Shown here piece by piece: positions 41,140-49,179 of a stretch of DNA of 64,000 nt. The stretch covers positions 677,434 through 741,433 of the forward strand of contig NZ_KQ948851.1 of the NCBI RefSeq assembly GCF_001514215.1, in the 5' to 3' direction. The first letter of the stretch is position 1. Each line of letters opens with the position of its first letter. Under the pieces are notes generated by a model. The model was not told the DNA's origin. It saw only the letters and a program-made list of their open reading frames with translations, and searched no databases. The stretch is from Streptomyces bungoensis. GTDB taxonomy: Bacteria > Actinomycetota > Actinomycetes > Streptomycetales > Streptomycetaceae. The translations under genes were made by a program, and so were the position numbers.

Positions 41140-41553
41140 TTGCCCCACCTCACGTCCACCGACATAGCCGGACGGATCGAGGACTTGTACGGCGCGCCGC
41201 TCGCCGACCTCGAAGCCCACGCCCAGGACCAGCCGCCCGGCATGCTCTCCGCCCTGCTCGGCATGCACGACGACCTCGCCCTCGCCGAGCGCAGCATCGA
41301 CGTCCACCGCGACCACCTCGCCCGGCTCATCCACCCCGAGCGGCAGATCGACCCGCACGATGTCTCCCACCTCCTCGACGGTGCACGCCGGCTCGCCGAA
41401 GCCGTCGCCGTCCGCGACGTCCAGGCCAAGTCGGTCGCCGCCGTCCTGCAGAGCCTGGCCCGCGTCCCGGCTTCGACGCCTGCCCCGCCGGCTCCCTCGC
41501 CGTCCGTTCCAGCTCCGCCTCTACCGGTGCCGAGCCCGGCACACAGCCGCTGA
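41140..41553 (+). CDS. Small helical protein, member of a tandem family
   Basis: 137 residues from TTG at 41140 (GAAAG-type site upstream). Opens HLTSTDIAGRIEDLYGAPLA, then DDLALAERSIDVHRDHLARL and RRLAEAVAVRDVQAKSVAAV. The last block matches the A-x-x-x-RD core of the 38208, 40207 and 40686 genes. Pro/Ala tail. Function unknown. Confidence 0.68.
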   Translation: MPHLTSTDIAGRIEDLYGAPLADLEAHAQDQPPGMLSALLGMHDDLALAERSIDVHRDHLARLIHPERQIDPHDVSHLLDGARRLAEAVAVRDVQAKSVAAVLQSLARVPASTPAPPAPSPSVPAPPLPVPSPAHSR

Positions 41554-41595
41554 CCCAGGCGATCTCTCTCTTTCCTTCACCCAGGAGTTCCTCCC

Positions 41596-42438
41596 TTGGC
41601 CATCACCGCTCTGCCCCCTGACACCGACGCCGACATCGCCCGGGTCACCGAGGCCCTCGCCATGATCACCCCACGCTGGAACGTGAGGATCCTCCTGGCC
41701 CTCTCCGGCCCGCCGCTGCGCTACAGCGAGCTGGCGGCCAAGGTGTCCTGGCTGCAGAACGGCCAGCTCCACCCCAAGCTCAAGTCTCTGTGCGACGCCG
41801 GACTCGTCGAACGCACCGAACACACCGCACGGCACGTGAGCTACCGCCACACCGAACGTGGCGCGGCCCTGCTGCCGGTCCTGCCGGTGATCGTCACCTG
41901 GGCCGAGGAACACCTGGAGAAGGCGGACGGTCCGCTGCCCGCGATCGAGCAGATCGAGGACGGCCTCACCCTGCTCACCCGGCGCCACGCCGCCGCCATC
42001 CTGTGGGTGCTCAAGTCCCGACAGGAGGTCAGCGGCCGGGCTCTGGCCCGGATCGTGATGCCCAGCAGCGACTGGACCAACATTTATCCGCCGCTGCGGC
42101 AGCTCGTCGCCGACGGCCTGGTCGACACCGACGGCATCGGCCAGCCCTACCGGCTGTCCGCAGCCGGCGACGGCCTTGGCCCCGTGCTCGGCGCCCTGTC
42201 CGCCTGGTCCGCCGGGCAGAGCCTCGACCAGGCGGCCCAACACCCGGTCTGGGGACACCCGCAGGCGAAGCCCGCGCCGAGGCCGTGGCTCAGCAGCCAG
42301 CCACGGCCGACCCCCGCGGCGCTCCCACCCGCTCGCACGACCGCATCCTCTCCGGCGTGGCACCACCGCGATCTCTTCTCGCACGCTACGACCGCCCGCC
42401 CGAAGGCAGCCATCCCGGCGGGAGGCCCGCGCCGATGA
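41596..42438 (+). CDS. HxlR-like double winged-helix regulator
   Basis: 280 residues from TTG at 41596 (AGGAG 8 nt upstream). Two winged-helix units: the first has RWNVRILLALSGPPLRYSEL and LHPKLKSLCDAGLVERTEHT; the second has TLLTRRHAAAILWVLKSRQE and IYPPLRQLVADGLVDTD. The first resembles HxlR-family repressors, though without a conserved Cys sensor. Pro/Ala-rich tail. It overlaps the next gene (ATGA) and probably controls the cargo genes that follow, though no operator was identified. Confidence 0.75.
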   Translation: MAITALPPDTDADIARVTEALAMITPRWNVRILLALSGPPLRYSELAAKVSWLQNGQLHPKLKSLCDAGLVERTEHTARHVSYRHTERGAALLPVLPVIVTWAEEHLEKADGPLPAIEQIEDGLTLLTRRHAAAILWVLKSRQEVSGRALARIVMPSSDWTNIYPPLRQLVADGLVDTDGIGQPYRLSAAGDGLGPVLGALSAWSAGQSLDQAAQHPVWGHPQAKPAPRPWLSSQPRPTPAALPPARTTASSPAWHHRDLFSHATTARPKAAIPAGGPRR

Positions 42439-42938
42439 GCACCCCCTTCACCCCTGCCGAAGTACGCCACGCCGTCGAACTTCTCGCCTCGCGCTCCTTG
42501 ATCCGCCTGGTCACCGAGATCGACGACAACGGCGCCATACCGCCGCGACGGCTGGCCGGCACCCTGCCCGACCTCTCCACGCACCAACTGCGAAGCGCCT
42601 CCGACACGGCCCGCGCCCACGGCCTCGTCCGGATCGCACCCGGCTCCGGTCTCGAACTTACCGAGGCAGGAGCGGAGTTGGCCGACCTGTACGACGCGAT
42701 GGCTCGCTGGGCCCGGCGTCACGCCGTCCCGGCCCCCGTCTGCGAGTTCAGCCGCCGTATCCGGCACGTCCTCGACCTGATGGCACCGTCGCTCTCCACC
42801 GAGCGCGCCGACGCTCTCTCTCCGCTGACCGGCGACGGTGCCGAGGCGGGGCTGGCCCGTGCCCGCACCCTCCTGATCCAGTGGCTGGCCGACAATCCCC
42901 AGGTGGCCAGGGTGCCCGAGCCTGAGCCGGTCGCGTGA
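42435..42938 (+). CDS. Winged-helix regulator
   Basis: 167 residues from ATG at 42435. FTPAEVRHAVELLASRSLIR, then LAGTLPDLSTHQLRSASDTA and AHGLVRIAPGSGLELTEAG make a winged-helix fold, followed by a helical C-terminus (YDAMARWARRHAVPAPV). It overlaps both neighbours (ATGA before, GTGA after), so it is co-translated with the HxlR-like protein and the MFS transporter. Likely local regulator. Confidence 0.7.
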   Translation: MSTPFTPAEVRHAVELLASRSLIRLVTEIDDNGAIPPRRLAGTLPDLSTHQLRSASDTARAHGLVRIAPGSGLELTEAGAELADLYDAMARWARRHAVPAPVCEFSRRIRHVLDLMAPSLSTERADALSPLTGDGAEAGLARARTLLIQWLADNPQVARVPEPEPVA

Positions 42939-44170
42939 GCGCAGCGGTCACACCGCGGCACGCACGCCACACCGGCGGGCTGATGCGCAGCATCTACCTG
43001 CCGCGCACGGCGGACGCGTTGGCGTTCGCGATGTCCACCTACGGCATCCCGCTGCTTGTCCTAGCCACGACGCGATCCGCTGCGCTGACGGGCGCCGCCT
43101 TCGCCCTGGAGTGGATTCCGCGGCTGGCTGCGTTCGGGTGGGCCGGCTCGGTCGTTGACCGGCGCGGTGCCTCGGTGGTCTTCCACCTTGCCTCCCTGGG
43201 GAGGGCGCTGGCCCTCGCCGCTGGCGCGGTCCTGCTCCACCTCCACCCGTCCGGCACCGTGGCGGGCGCGACCGTGATGGTGCTGGCGGCGACGACCGGC
43301 GTGCTCACCGAGTTCAGCTATATCGCGGCCGAGACCGCGGGCGCCGCCGCCGGACGGCGAGCAGGACGGCGGGCCCACCGTGTCCAGGCCGTCCTGCTTG
43401 GCATCGACCAGACCGCAACCATGGCCGGGCCGGCGTTCGCCGCAGTGCTCCTGCTCGCCGGGCCGCCGCCGATGCTCGCAATGATCAGCGTGCTCTCGCT
43501 GCTGGCTGCCATGCTCGCCCTGCGCACCCCGCCCTCGCCCGTGGCACCGGCCCGCGCGCCGAAGGGGCAGTCCGGCGCCGGACTGCTCACCGGGTGGCGC
43601 ACCATCCGCTCGCTGCCCGCGCTCGGCTGGCTCGTGACCGGGCTGACCCTGTCCAACCTGGCCACCGGCCTTCTCCAAGCGGCCGGCCCCGTGATCGTCG
43701 TCAAGCACTTCGGGCAGTCCACCACCGCCGTCGGCCTCGTCTGGTCCGCCGCTGCCGCAGCGACGCTCCTCAGCGTCACATTCTGCCGGTTTGCGATCGA
43801 CCGCCTCGGTCTGTGGCCGGTCGGCGCCGCCTGCGCCGCCCTCGCCTCACTCGGCTGTCTCGCCGCCGCCCAGGCCCCCGACTACCGGTCCTACCTCGTC
43901 CTAGTCGCGGTCCTCATGGCGGGCGAAGGAGGCATGACGGTCGTCCTGCGCACCCTGCGCTCCCGCCTGATCCCTCCGGAGAAGTTCGGCAGCACCCTGT
44001 CGGCGACCATCCTCATCCTCCTGCTGCCCTTCCCCGTCGCCGGCGTACTCACCGCGCTCACCCCGCCCGACGCACTGGGACACGTCATCACCGCATGCGC
44101 CGCCCTGCAGGCCATCGGCCTGTTCTGCTCCTTCGCCCGCCTTCGCACCGATCCCGTCCTGCGCACCTGA
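42935..44170 (+). CDS. MFS transporter
   Basis: 411 residues from GTG at 42935 (GTGA overlap). About 12 hydrophobic segments, with the MFS loop motif VVDRRGASVVFHLASLGRAL after the second helix. Resembles drug/metabolite exporters of the major facilitator superfamily, secondary transporters driven by proton motive force. In an operon with two regulators upstream, so it could export the product of the ATP-grasp cargo or a drug (inference). Confidence 0.85.
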   Translation: MSAAVTPRHARHTGGLMRSIYLPRTADALAFAMSTYGIPLLVLATTRSAALTGAAFALEWIPRLAAFGWAGSVVDRRGASVVFHLASLGRALALAAGAVLLHLHPSGTVAGATVMVLAATTGVLTEFSYIAAETAGAAAGRRAGRRAHRVQAVLLGIDQTATMAGPAFAAVLLLAGPPPMLAMISVLSLLAAMLALRTPPSPVAPARAPKGQSGAGLLTGWRTIRSLPALGWLVTGLTLSNLATGLLQAAGPVIVVKHFGQSTTAVGLVWSAAAAATLLSVTFCRFAIDRLGLWPVGAACAALASLGCLAAAQAPDYRSYLVLVAVLMAGEGGMTVVLRTLRSRLIPPEKFGSTLSATILILLLPFPVAGVLTALTPPDALGHVITACAALQAIGLFCSFARLRTDPVLRT

Positions 44171-44202
44171 CCCTGCTGCGTCCTCAGCCTGTGGAGAACT
44201 TC

Positions 44203-44505
44203 ATGTCTATCGCCGCCCTCGGATCGCACCGCGCGACCGGTCGCACCATCACCGAGCAGTTCCACGCCTTCGACGCCCACAACCCGAACGTCTACCGGGC
44301 CCTGGAACGCATGGCCGCCCGCCGTCTGGCCTCCGGCGCCACACGCGTCGGCGTGAAGGACCTCTTCGAGGACCTGCGCCGCCAACTCCCGTACGGGGTC
44401 GCCGGGCTGAACAACAACTTCACCGCCCTCTACGCCCGTCGGCTGATCAGCGAAAACCCGCACTGGGCTGCGGCGTTCGAGTTGCGCCGCCGTCGTGCCG
44501 ACTGA
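44203..44505 (+). CDS. Small conserved phage/element-type protein
   Basis: 100 residues from ATG at 44203 (GGAGA 5 nt upstream). Pattern FHAFDAHNPNVYRALERMAA, GATRVGVKDLFEDLRRQLPY, GLNNNFTALYARRLISENPH. This F-x-x-x-x-x-x-NP-x-V layout with a C-terminal YARRLI is familiar from hypothetical proteins of actinobacterial phages and plasmids. Function unknown. Confidence 0.72.
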   Translation: MSIAALGSHRATGRTITEQFHAFDAHNPNVYRALERMAARRLASGATRVGVKDLFEDLRRQLPYGVAGLNNNFTALYARRLISENPHWAAAFELRRRRAD

Positions 44506-44678
44506 CAGCTCCCGGTTTCCTCCCGCCTGAGCATCCTCGGCCGGCACCGACTTCGCCGCTCAGCCCCGCCGGCACCGCTCGCGGCGGCTGCTCGCCGGAC
44601 ACTCGCAGCGGCCCTGCGCCGCCGAGGTCCGCCGTCCACATATCCCTGCCCCCTCTTTAGATTCTGAGGAGCCTGTTC

Positions 44679-45947
44679 TTGTCCGACCGTCCTGTCGTCC
44701 TGGTCGTCGCCGCATCCGATATGGAGGCCGAGGCGTACCGCGGGTACTGCCTTCAGTCCGTGGCCGCCGCCTACGACGTCGTCCTGATCACCGGCGAAGA
44801 GCCCTCCTGGGAGACGCCGTACCTGCGGGACTGCGTGGTCGTGTCCGAGCCGACCGACCAGGCGGCGCTGTCCGCCGCCGGCCGGGCCTTGGCCGACCGC
44901 TACGACCTGGCCGGCGTGTTCACCTGGACCGAGTGGTACCTCGTCCCGGTCGCCCGCCTCGCCCGCCAGCTCGGCCTGCCCACCACCGCCCCGGAAGCCA
45001 TGCAGGCATGCCGCAACAAAGCCACCTCCCGTACGTTGTTCGCCCGGCACGGGGTTCCGTCGGCAGCCTCGGTGAGCGTGCGCACGCGTGCCGAGGCCGA
45101 GGCGGCGGCCCAGCGGATCGGCTACCCAGTCGTGCTGAAGCCCGCCGCGCACGCAGCCAGCATCGGGGTGATCCGCGCCGACACCCCCGAACAGCTCACC
45201 GCTGCCTTCGCGTTCGCCGACCAGGCGGCCGGGCTGGGGCTCGAGTCCACCAACGTGCTGGTGGAGGAGTATCTCGACGGACCCGAGGTGTCCGCCGAGT
45301 GTGTCACCTACGGCGGTGAGACCACCGTGGTGGCCGTCACCCGCAAGACGGTCAGCGCCCCGCCGTATTTCGAGGAACTGGCCCACTCGGTCGACGCCGC
45401 CGACCCGCTGCTCGACGTGGTCGCCCCGGCGGCACGCGCCGCGATCCACGCCCTGGGAATCACCGACGGCGTCTGTCATGTCGAGATGCGGCTGGTCGAC
45501 GGCCGGCCGCGGCTGGTCGAGGTCAACGGCCGGATCGCCGGAGACATGATCGGCCACCTCGTCCAGCTCGCCACCGGCATCGACCTGCCGCGCGCCGCCG
45601 CCGACATCGCCTGCGGCCGTGCCCCCGACCTCACGCCGCCCCGGTCCTCGGCCGCCGCGATCCAGCTGCTCTACCCCGACACCTCCGGCACCCTACTCCG
45701 CCTCGGATTCGACGGCGTCAGCCCGCGCTGGCTGGAACGCGTGCACTTCCAGCACCAGGTCGGCGACCAGCTGCTCCTCCCGGCCGACGGCGGCAACATG
45801 TTCACCGCCCGTATCGGCTACCTGATCACCACCGCGCCCACCGCGGACCTCGCACAGGCCCGCGCCAAGCAGGCTGTCCGCCATCTCCAGGTCGACGTGG
45901 CGCCGCACACAGCAGACGAGCCTGCTCCGGGTGGCCGCCCCGCATGA
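44679..45947 (+). CDS. ATP-grasp ligase, L-amino-acid-ligase-like
   Basis: 422 residues from TTG at 44679 (GAGGAG upstream). A preATP-grasp domain (VVLVVAASDMEAEAYRGYCL, TEWYLVPVARLARQLGLP) precedes the ATP-grasp fold: PVVLKPAAHAASIGVIRADT, VLVEEYLDGPEVSAECVTYG, the metal-binding LVEVNGRIAGDMIGHLVQLA, and a C-terminal RIGYLITTAPTADLAQARAK. The layout is like amino-acid ligases (BacD-type) and other carboxylate-amine ligases. It would join a carboxylate to an amine using ATP. With MFS genes and a HAD protein it looks like a small metabolite cassette (inference). Confidence 0.82.
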   Translation: MSDRPVVLVVAASDMEAEAYRGYCLQSVAAAYDVVLITGEEPSWETPYLRDCVVVSEPTDQAALSAAGRALADRYDLAGVFTWTEWYLVPVARLARQLGLPTTAPEAMQACRNKATSRTLFARHGVPSAASVSVRTRAEAEAAAQRIGYPVVLKPAAHAASIGVIRADTPEQLTAAFAFADQAAGLGLESTNVLVEEYLDGPEVSAECVTYGGETTVVAVTRKTVSAPPYFEELAHSVDAADPLLDVVAPAARAAIHALGITDGVCHVEMRLVDGRPRLVEVNGRIAGDMIGHLVQLATGIDLPRAAADIACGRAPDLTPPRSSAAAIQLLYPDTSGTLLRLGFDGVSPRWLERVHFQHQVGDQLLLPADGGNMFTARIGYLITTAPTADLAQARAKQAVRHLQVDVAPHTADEPAPGGRPA

Positions 45948-47089
45948 GCCGCACCGACGCTTCCGTGCGCCGCAGCGGTGTCCTGCTGACCGGCTACTTC
46001 CTCGGCCTGGGCGTGGTGATGGCGGTCTGGGGCGCCCGCATGCCGGCCGTCCAGCACGCCGCCCACCTCACCACCGCCGGCCTGTCCCTCGTCCTGCTCG
46101 CCGCCGCTGTCGGCATGGTCGCCGGACTGCAGGCCGGCGGTCGACTCGCCCGGCCCGACCGACTTCCCCTGCTCCTGATCGGCGGAGCTGTCGCACTGGC
46201 AGCAGCCCTCGCCGTGCTGGGGCAGTGCCGGACGCTGGCCTCGCTATTCGCGGCGGCCTTCGCCTTCGGTGCCGCGCACGGTGTCTTGGACGTCGCCGCC
46301 AACACCGCGGCGGTCCGCTGCCAGAACGCCGCCAGCCGGCCGGTCATGTCCTCCCTGCACGCCGCGTACTCGATCGGCGCCCTGGGCGGTGCCGCCCTGG
46401 CCGCCACCACTGCGCGCACAACCCACAGCACCCTGTTCCTGGCCACCGGCCTCGCGCTGACCGCGACCGTGCTCGTGGCCGGTCCGCGCACCCGCGCGCT
46501 GAGCGGCGCCGACCAGCCCAAGCTGCCGCAGCCCCAGGAGGCCGGTCAGGGCCGGGCGGGAGGGGTGTGGCTGTTGGGTGCGCTGGCGGCTGCGAGCCTG
46601 CTGGGGGAGGGGGCGGCAGCCGACTGGGCCGCAGTGCACCTGCACACGCTGCACGCCACAACCGCCCTCAGCGCGACAGCGTTTGCCCTCTACAGCATGG
46701 GCATGGCGATAGGCCGGCTCACCGGCGACCGGCTCACCGCCACCATCGGAGCCCCTGCCGTAGTCCGCACCGGCGCGGCGCTCGCCGCCGCCGGACTGGC
46801 CACCGGCGTCCTCGCCGACAGCGTGCCTGCCGCGCTGGCCGGCTGGGCGGTCTTCGGACTCGGCCTGTCCGGCACCGTCCCCTCCTTGATCACTGCCGCC
46901 GGCAAACACGGCCCCAGAGCCGTCGCCACGGTCTCCGTCACCGGCTACCTCGGCCTCCTCGCCGGCCCCGCCGTCATCGGCGGCCTCGCCAGCGCCACCA
47001 CCTTGCCCACGGCCCTGCTGCTGCCCGCCCTCCTCGCAGCCGCTCTCGCCGCCCTCACCCGCCGAGCCCTGGAGAACACCACCCTTTGA
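45944..47089 (+). CDS. MFS transporter
   Basis: 381 residues from ATG at 45944 (ATGA overlap with the ATP-grasp gene). About 12 hydrophobic helices; begins RRSGVLLTGYFLGLGVVMAV. Layout of small-metabolite or sugar-type efflux carriers of the major facilitator superfamily. Co-translated with the ATP-grasp ligase, so it is the natural candidate exporter of its product. Confidence 0.85.
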   Translation: MSRTDASVRRSGVLLTGYFLGLGVVMAVWGARMPAVQHAAHLTTAGLSLVLLAAAVGMVAGLQAGGRLARPDRLPLLLIGGAVALAAALAVLGQCRTLASLFAAAFAFGAAHGVLDVAANTAAVRCQNAASRPVMSSLHAAYSIGALGGAALAATTARTTHSTLFLATGLALTATVLVAGPRTRALSGADQPKLPQPQEAGQGRAGGVWLLGALAAASLLGEGAAADWAAVHLHTLHATTALSATAFALYSMGMAIGRLTGDRLTATIGAPAVVRTGAALAAAGLATGVLADSVPAALAGWAVFGLGLSGTVPSLITAAGKHGPRAVATVSVTGYLGLLAGPAVIGGLASATTLPTALLLPALLAAALAALTRRALENTTL

Positions 47090-47706
47090 CCCGCCCCACC
47101 GGCCTCGACGCCGTCATCCTCGACTACAACGGCGTCCTTGGCCTGCAGCCCACCCGCGCCCAGTGGCTACGGCTGGCCCGTACCGCTTCCTGGCCCGAAG
47201 ACGATCTCGCAGCGTTTCAGCGCGCCTTCTGGAACGCCCGCGACCTCTACTACGCCGGCCAGCTCAGCGACCTGGCGTACTGGGCCCGCGTCATCGGCTT
47301 CCATCCAGGCCCCCGCCTGCTGCGCGAACTCCTTGCCGCAGACACCGACATGTGGACCGCAACCGACGCCGGCGTCTTGTCCGTCGTGCGTCGCGCCCAT
47401 GGCAGCGGACTGCCGATGGTGCTGTTGTCCAACGCACCCGCCCACCTCAGTACGGTGCTCGACACCCACGACTGGCGCCGCATGATGACCCAGGCGCTCT
47501 ACTCCGCCCGCCTGCAGCTGTGCAAGCCCGCCCCGGCCACCTACCAGCAGGCACTGCAGGCCACCGGGGTGAGAGATCCACGACGCGTGCTGTTCGTGGA
47601 CGACCGCCCCGACAACTGCCAGGCCGCCGCCCGCCTGGGCCTGCGCACGCTGCACTACACCGGCTCCACCGACGCCCTCCGAGCGGCTCTGCTGCCCGCC
47701 GGCTGA
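47086..47706 (+). CDS. HAD-like hydrolase
   Basis: 206 residues from TTG at 47086, overlapping the MFS stop by 4 nt (TTGA). Motif I is LDYNGVLG (the second Asp of DxD is replaced by Asn), motif II LLSNAP, motif III Lys in LCKPAPATYQQAL, motif IV FVDDRPDNCQAAARLGL. Typical HAD phosphatase-like proteins act on small metabolites; the Asn at the acid/base position may alter or reduce phosphatase activity. Belongs to the ATP-grasp cassette by coupling. Confidence 0.82.
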   Translation: MTRPTGLDAVILDYNGVLGLQPTRAQWLRLARTASWPEDDLAAFQRAFWNARDLYYAGQLSDLAYWARVIGFHPGPRLLRELLAADTDMWTATDAGVLSVVRRAHGSGLPMVLLSNAPAHLSTVLDTHDWRRMMTQALYSARLQLCKPAPATYQQALQATGVRDPRRVLFVDDRPDNCQAAARLGLRTLHYTGSTDALRAALLPAG

Positions 47707-47737
47707 CTCATCCGCCCACGCCGCCACTCAGGAACCC

Positions 47738-48607
47738 GTGTCCCTTCACGACGACCGTCACACGCTCGACGGAGACGTCTTCGTCTCCCCGCGCCATCTC
47801 GCCGGCAGCACCTGCACCGGCGACCCTGCCCTCGTCCCGCTCCTCGACCATGGCTGGGACCTTCAGTACGACGACCTCGGCAACGTGTACGTCAACGCCC
47901 CCGACCGGCGCGTGCGCTTGGGCTACCTGCCCGAAGGCGAGGACGACGGACTCTGGCGCATCAACGCCTACAAGGACCCATTCGGCCCCCCGACATGGGG
48001 CGTGTGTTTCAACGACCGCGTCCCCACCGAGTTCGTCCAGGCGTTCACCACCGCCATCGCCACCGCCTACGAACAGGGGCCGGACACCTACCTCGCCAGG
48101 CCGGTCTCGGGAACCGACGAGCACGATCCCTTCCTCGCCGTCGTGCCTCTCCTGCAACAGGGCTGGCAGATCGACCGTCCCCGCTGGGGCGTCTTCGCCG
48201 TGCAGGCCCCGGACGGCCTCGCCGGCCTGGAGTTCACCACCGGGGACCTCGATCCGGAAGCCGAGCTGACCACCCGTGACGCCCGCTGGCAGCTGTGGGC
48301 GGGAAAATCCATCGACCGGCCCGTCTGGTACGCGACGGCCAGCACCGACACCCCCGTCGCCCTGCTCACCGCAGTCACGCAGTGCGTCGCCGACCCGACC
48401 CCGCTGCCCCGGTGGCGCCAGGAAACCCTCAGCTACATCGAGGGCATGGCCCAGCTCACCCCCATCATCCCGCCACAGCCGCCGGCCCCAACCCCGCTCG
48501 ACGTGCAGCGGGCTGCCGCCTCCCGCCGGCCGGCCGCGCTGCCGGCTGCGAGTGTCCCTCGGTGGAGCACCACCAGCCGACCAGCCCTACCCAGCCCGCG
48601 CCGATAG
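47738..48607 (+). CDS. DUF317 protein with two domain copies
   Basis: 289 residues from GTG at 47738 (AGGA 5 nt upstream). First unit: FVSPRHLAGSTCTGDPALVP and GVCFNDRVPTEFVQAFTTA; second: YLARPVSGTDEHDPFLAVV, FAVQAPDGLAGLEFTTG and PVWYATASTDTPVALLTAV. The tail is Pro/Ala/Arg-rich. The only plus-strand DUF317 gene in the window; it lies after the cargo genes. Confidence 0.8.
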   Translation: MSLHDDRHTLDGDVFVSPRHLAGSTCTGDPALVPLLDHGWDLQYDDLGNVYVNAPDRRVRLGYLPEGEDDGLWRINAYKDPFGPPTWGVCFNDRVPTEFVQAFTTAIATAYEQGPDTYLARPVSGTDEHDPFLAVVPLLQQGWQIDRPRWGVFAVQAPDGLAGLEFTTGDLDPEAELTTRDARWQLWAGKSIDRPVWYATASTDTPVALLTAVTQCVADPTPLPRWRQETLSYIEGMAQLTPIIPPQPPAPTPLDVQRAAASRRPAALPAASVPRWSTTSRPALPSPRR

Positions 48608-48637
48608 CGCCGGTCCGTTCTCGACTGGAGTTCTCTC

Positions 48638-49126
48638 TTGCCCCTGCACGCCGCCGAGTTCTTCGCCAAGCTGTGCCTCCCCTTCCACGACCACGCCGTC
48701 GTAGGCGCCACCTACTTCGCCGCCCCGGTCCCGGGCGCACCGCTGCGGCTGCGAATCGACTTCACCGCCACCATCCACGCGGACACCTACGGCGGACTTC
48801 GTGTGGCGGTCAGCCACCCGGACCGCGGAGAAATCGACGCGGTCGCCCTCAGCTTCCTCGATCACGGCACCTTCCACCGCCGCGACGAAGCCAACAACAC
48901 CCGGCCGAACACCAAGCAGTACGGCACGTTCAGCACCAACCGCCACCCCGGCCAGCCACCCTGGGAGGGAGCCGTCACCACCGGGCTGCGCGACGCCATC
49001 GAGCAGTACACCACCGTCTGGTTCCCCGGCGCCTGGGCCGCGTCCACGCCCAGCCCCGCGGCGAGCCGGACCGCGCACCGGGCGCCCTACCCGCCGGCCA
49101 CACGCAGCCAAGCCCGCACCCGCTGA
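48638..49126 (+). CDS. Protein of unknown function
   Basis: 162 residues from TTG at 48638 (GGAG upstream). Beta-rich: AAEFFAKLCLPFHDHAVVGA, LRLRIDFTATIHADTYGGLR, VAVSHPDRGEIDAVALSFLD, then Gln/Asn-rich NNTRPNTKQYGTFSTNRHP and a basic Pro/Ala tail. Resembles an acyl-carrier or hot-dog-like pattern weakly; no confident family. Confidence 0.62.
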   Translation: MPLHAAEFFAKLCLPFHDHAVVGATYFAAPVPGAPLRLRIDFTATIHADTYGGLRVAVSHPDRGEIDAVALSFLDHGTFHRRDEANNTRPNTKQYGTFSTNRHPGQPPWEGAVTTGLRDAIEQYTTVWFPGAWAASTPSPAASRTAHRAPYPPATRSQARTR

Positions 49127-49179
49127 ATCCCCGTGCGGTGACCGACCTTCCACCAACCGATCAAGGAGCCCTCTTCCCC

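Noticed and set aside
44430..45557. 375-residue minus frame over the ATP-grasp gene
   Set aside because: Antisense shadow; the plus strand carries the ATP-grasp motifs.
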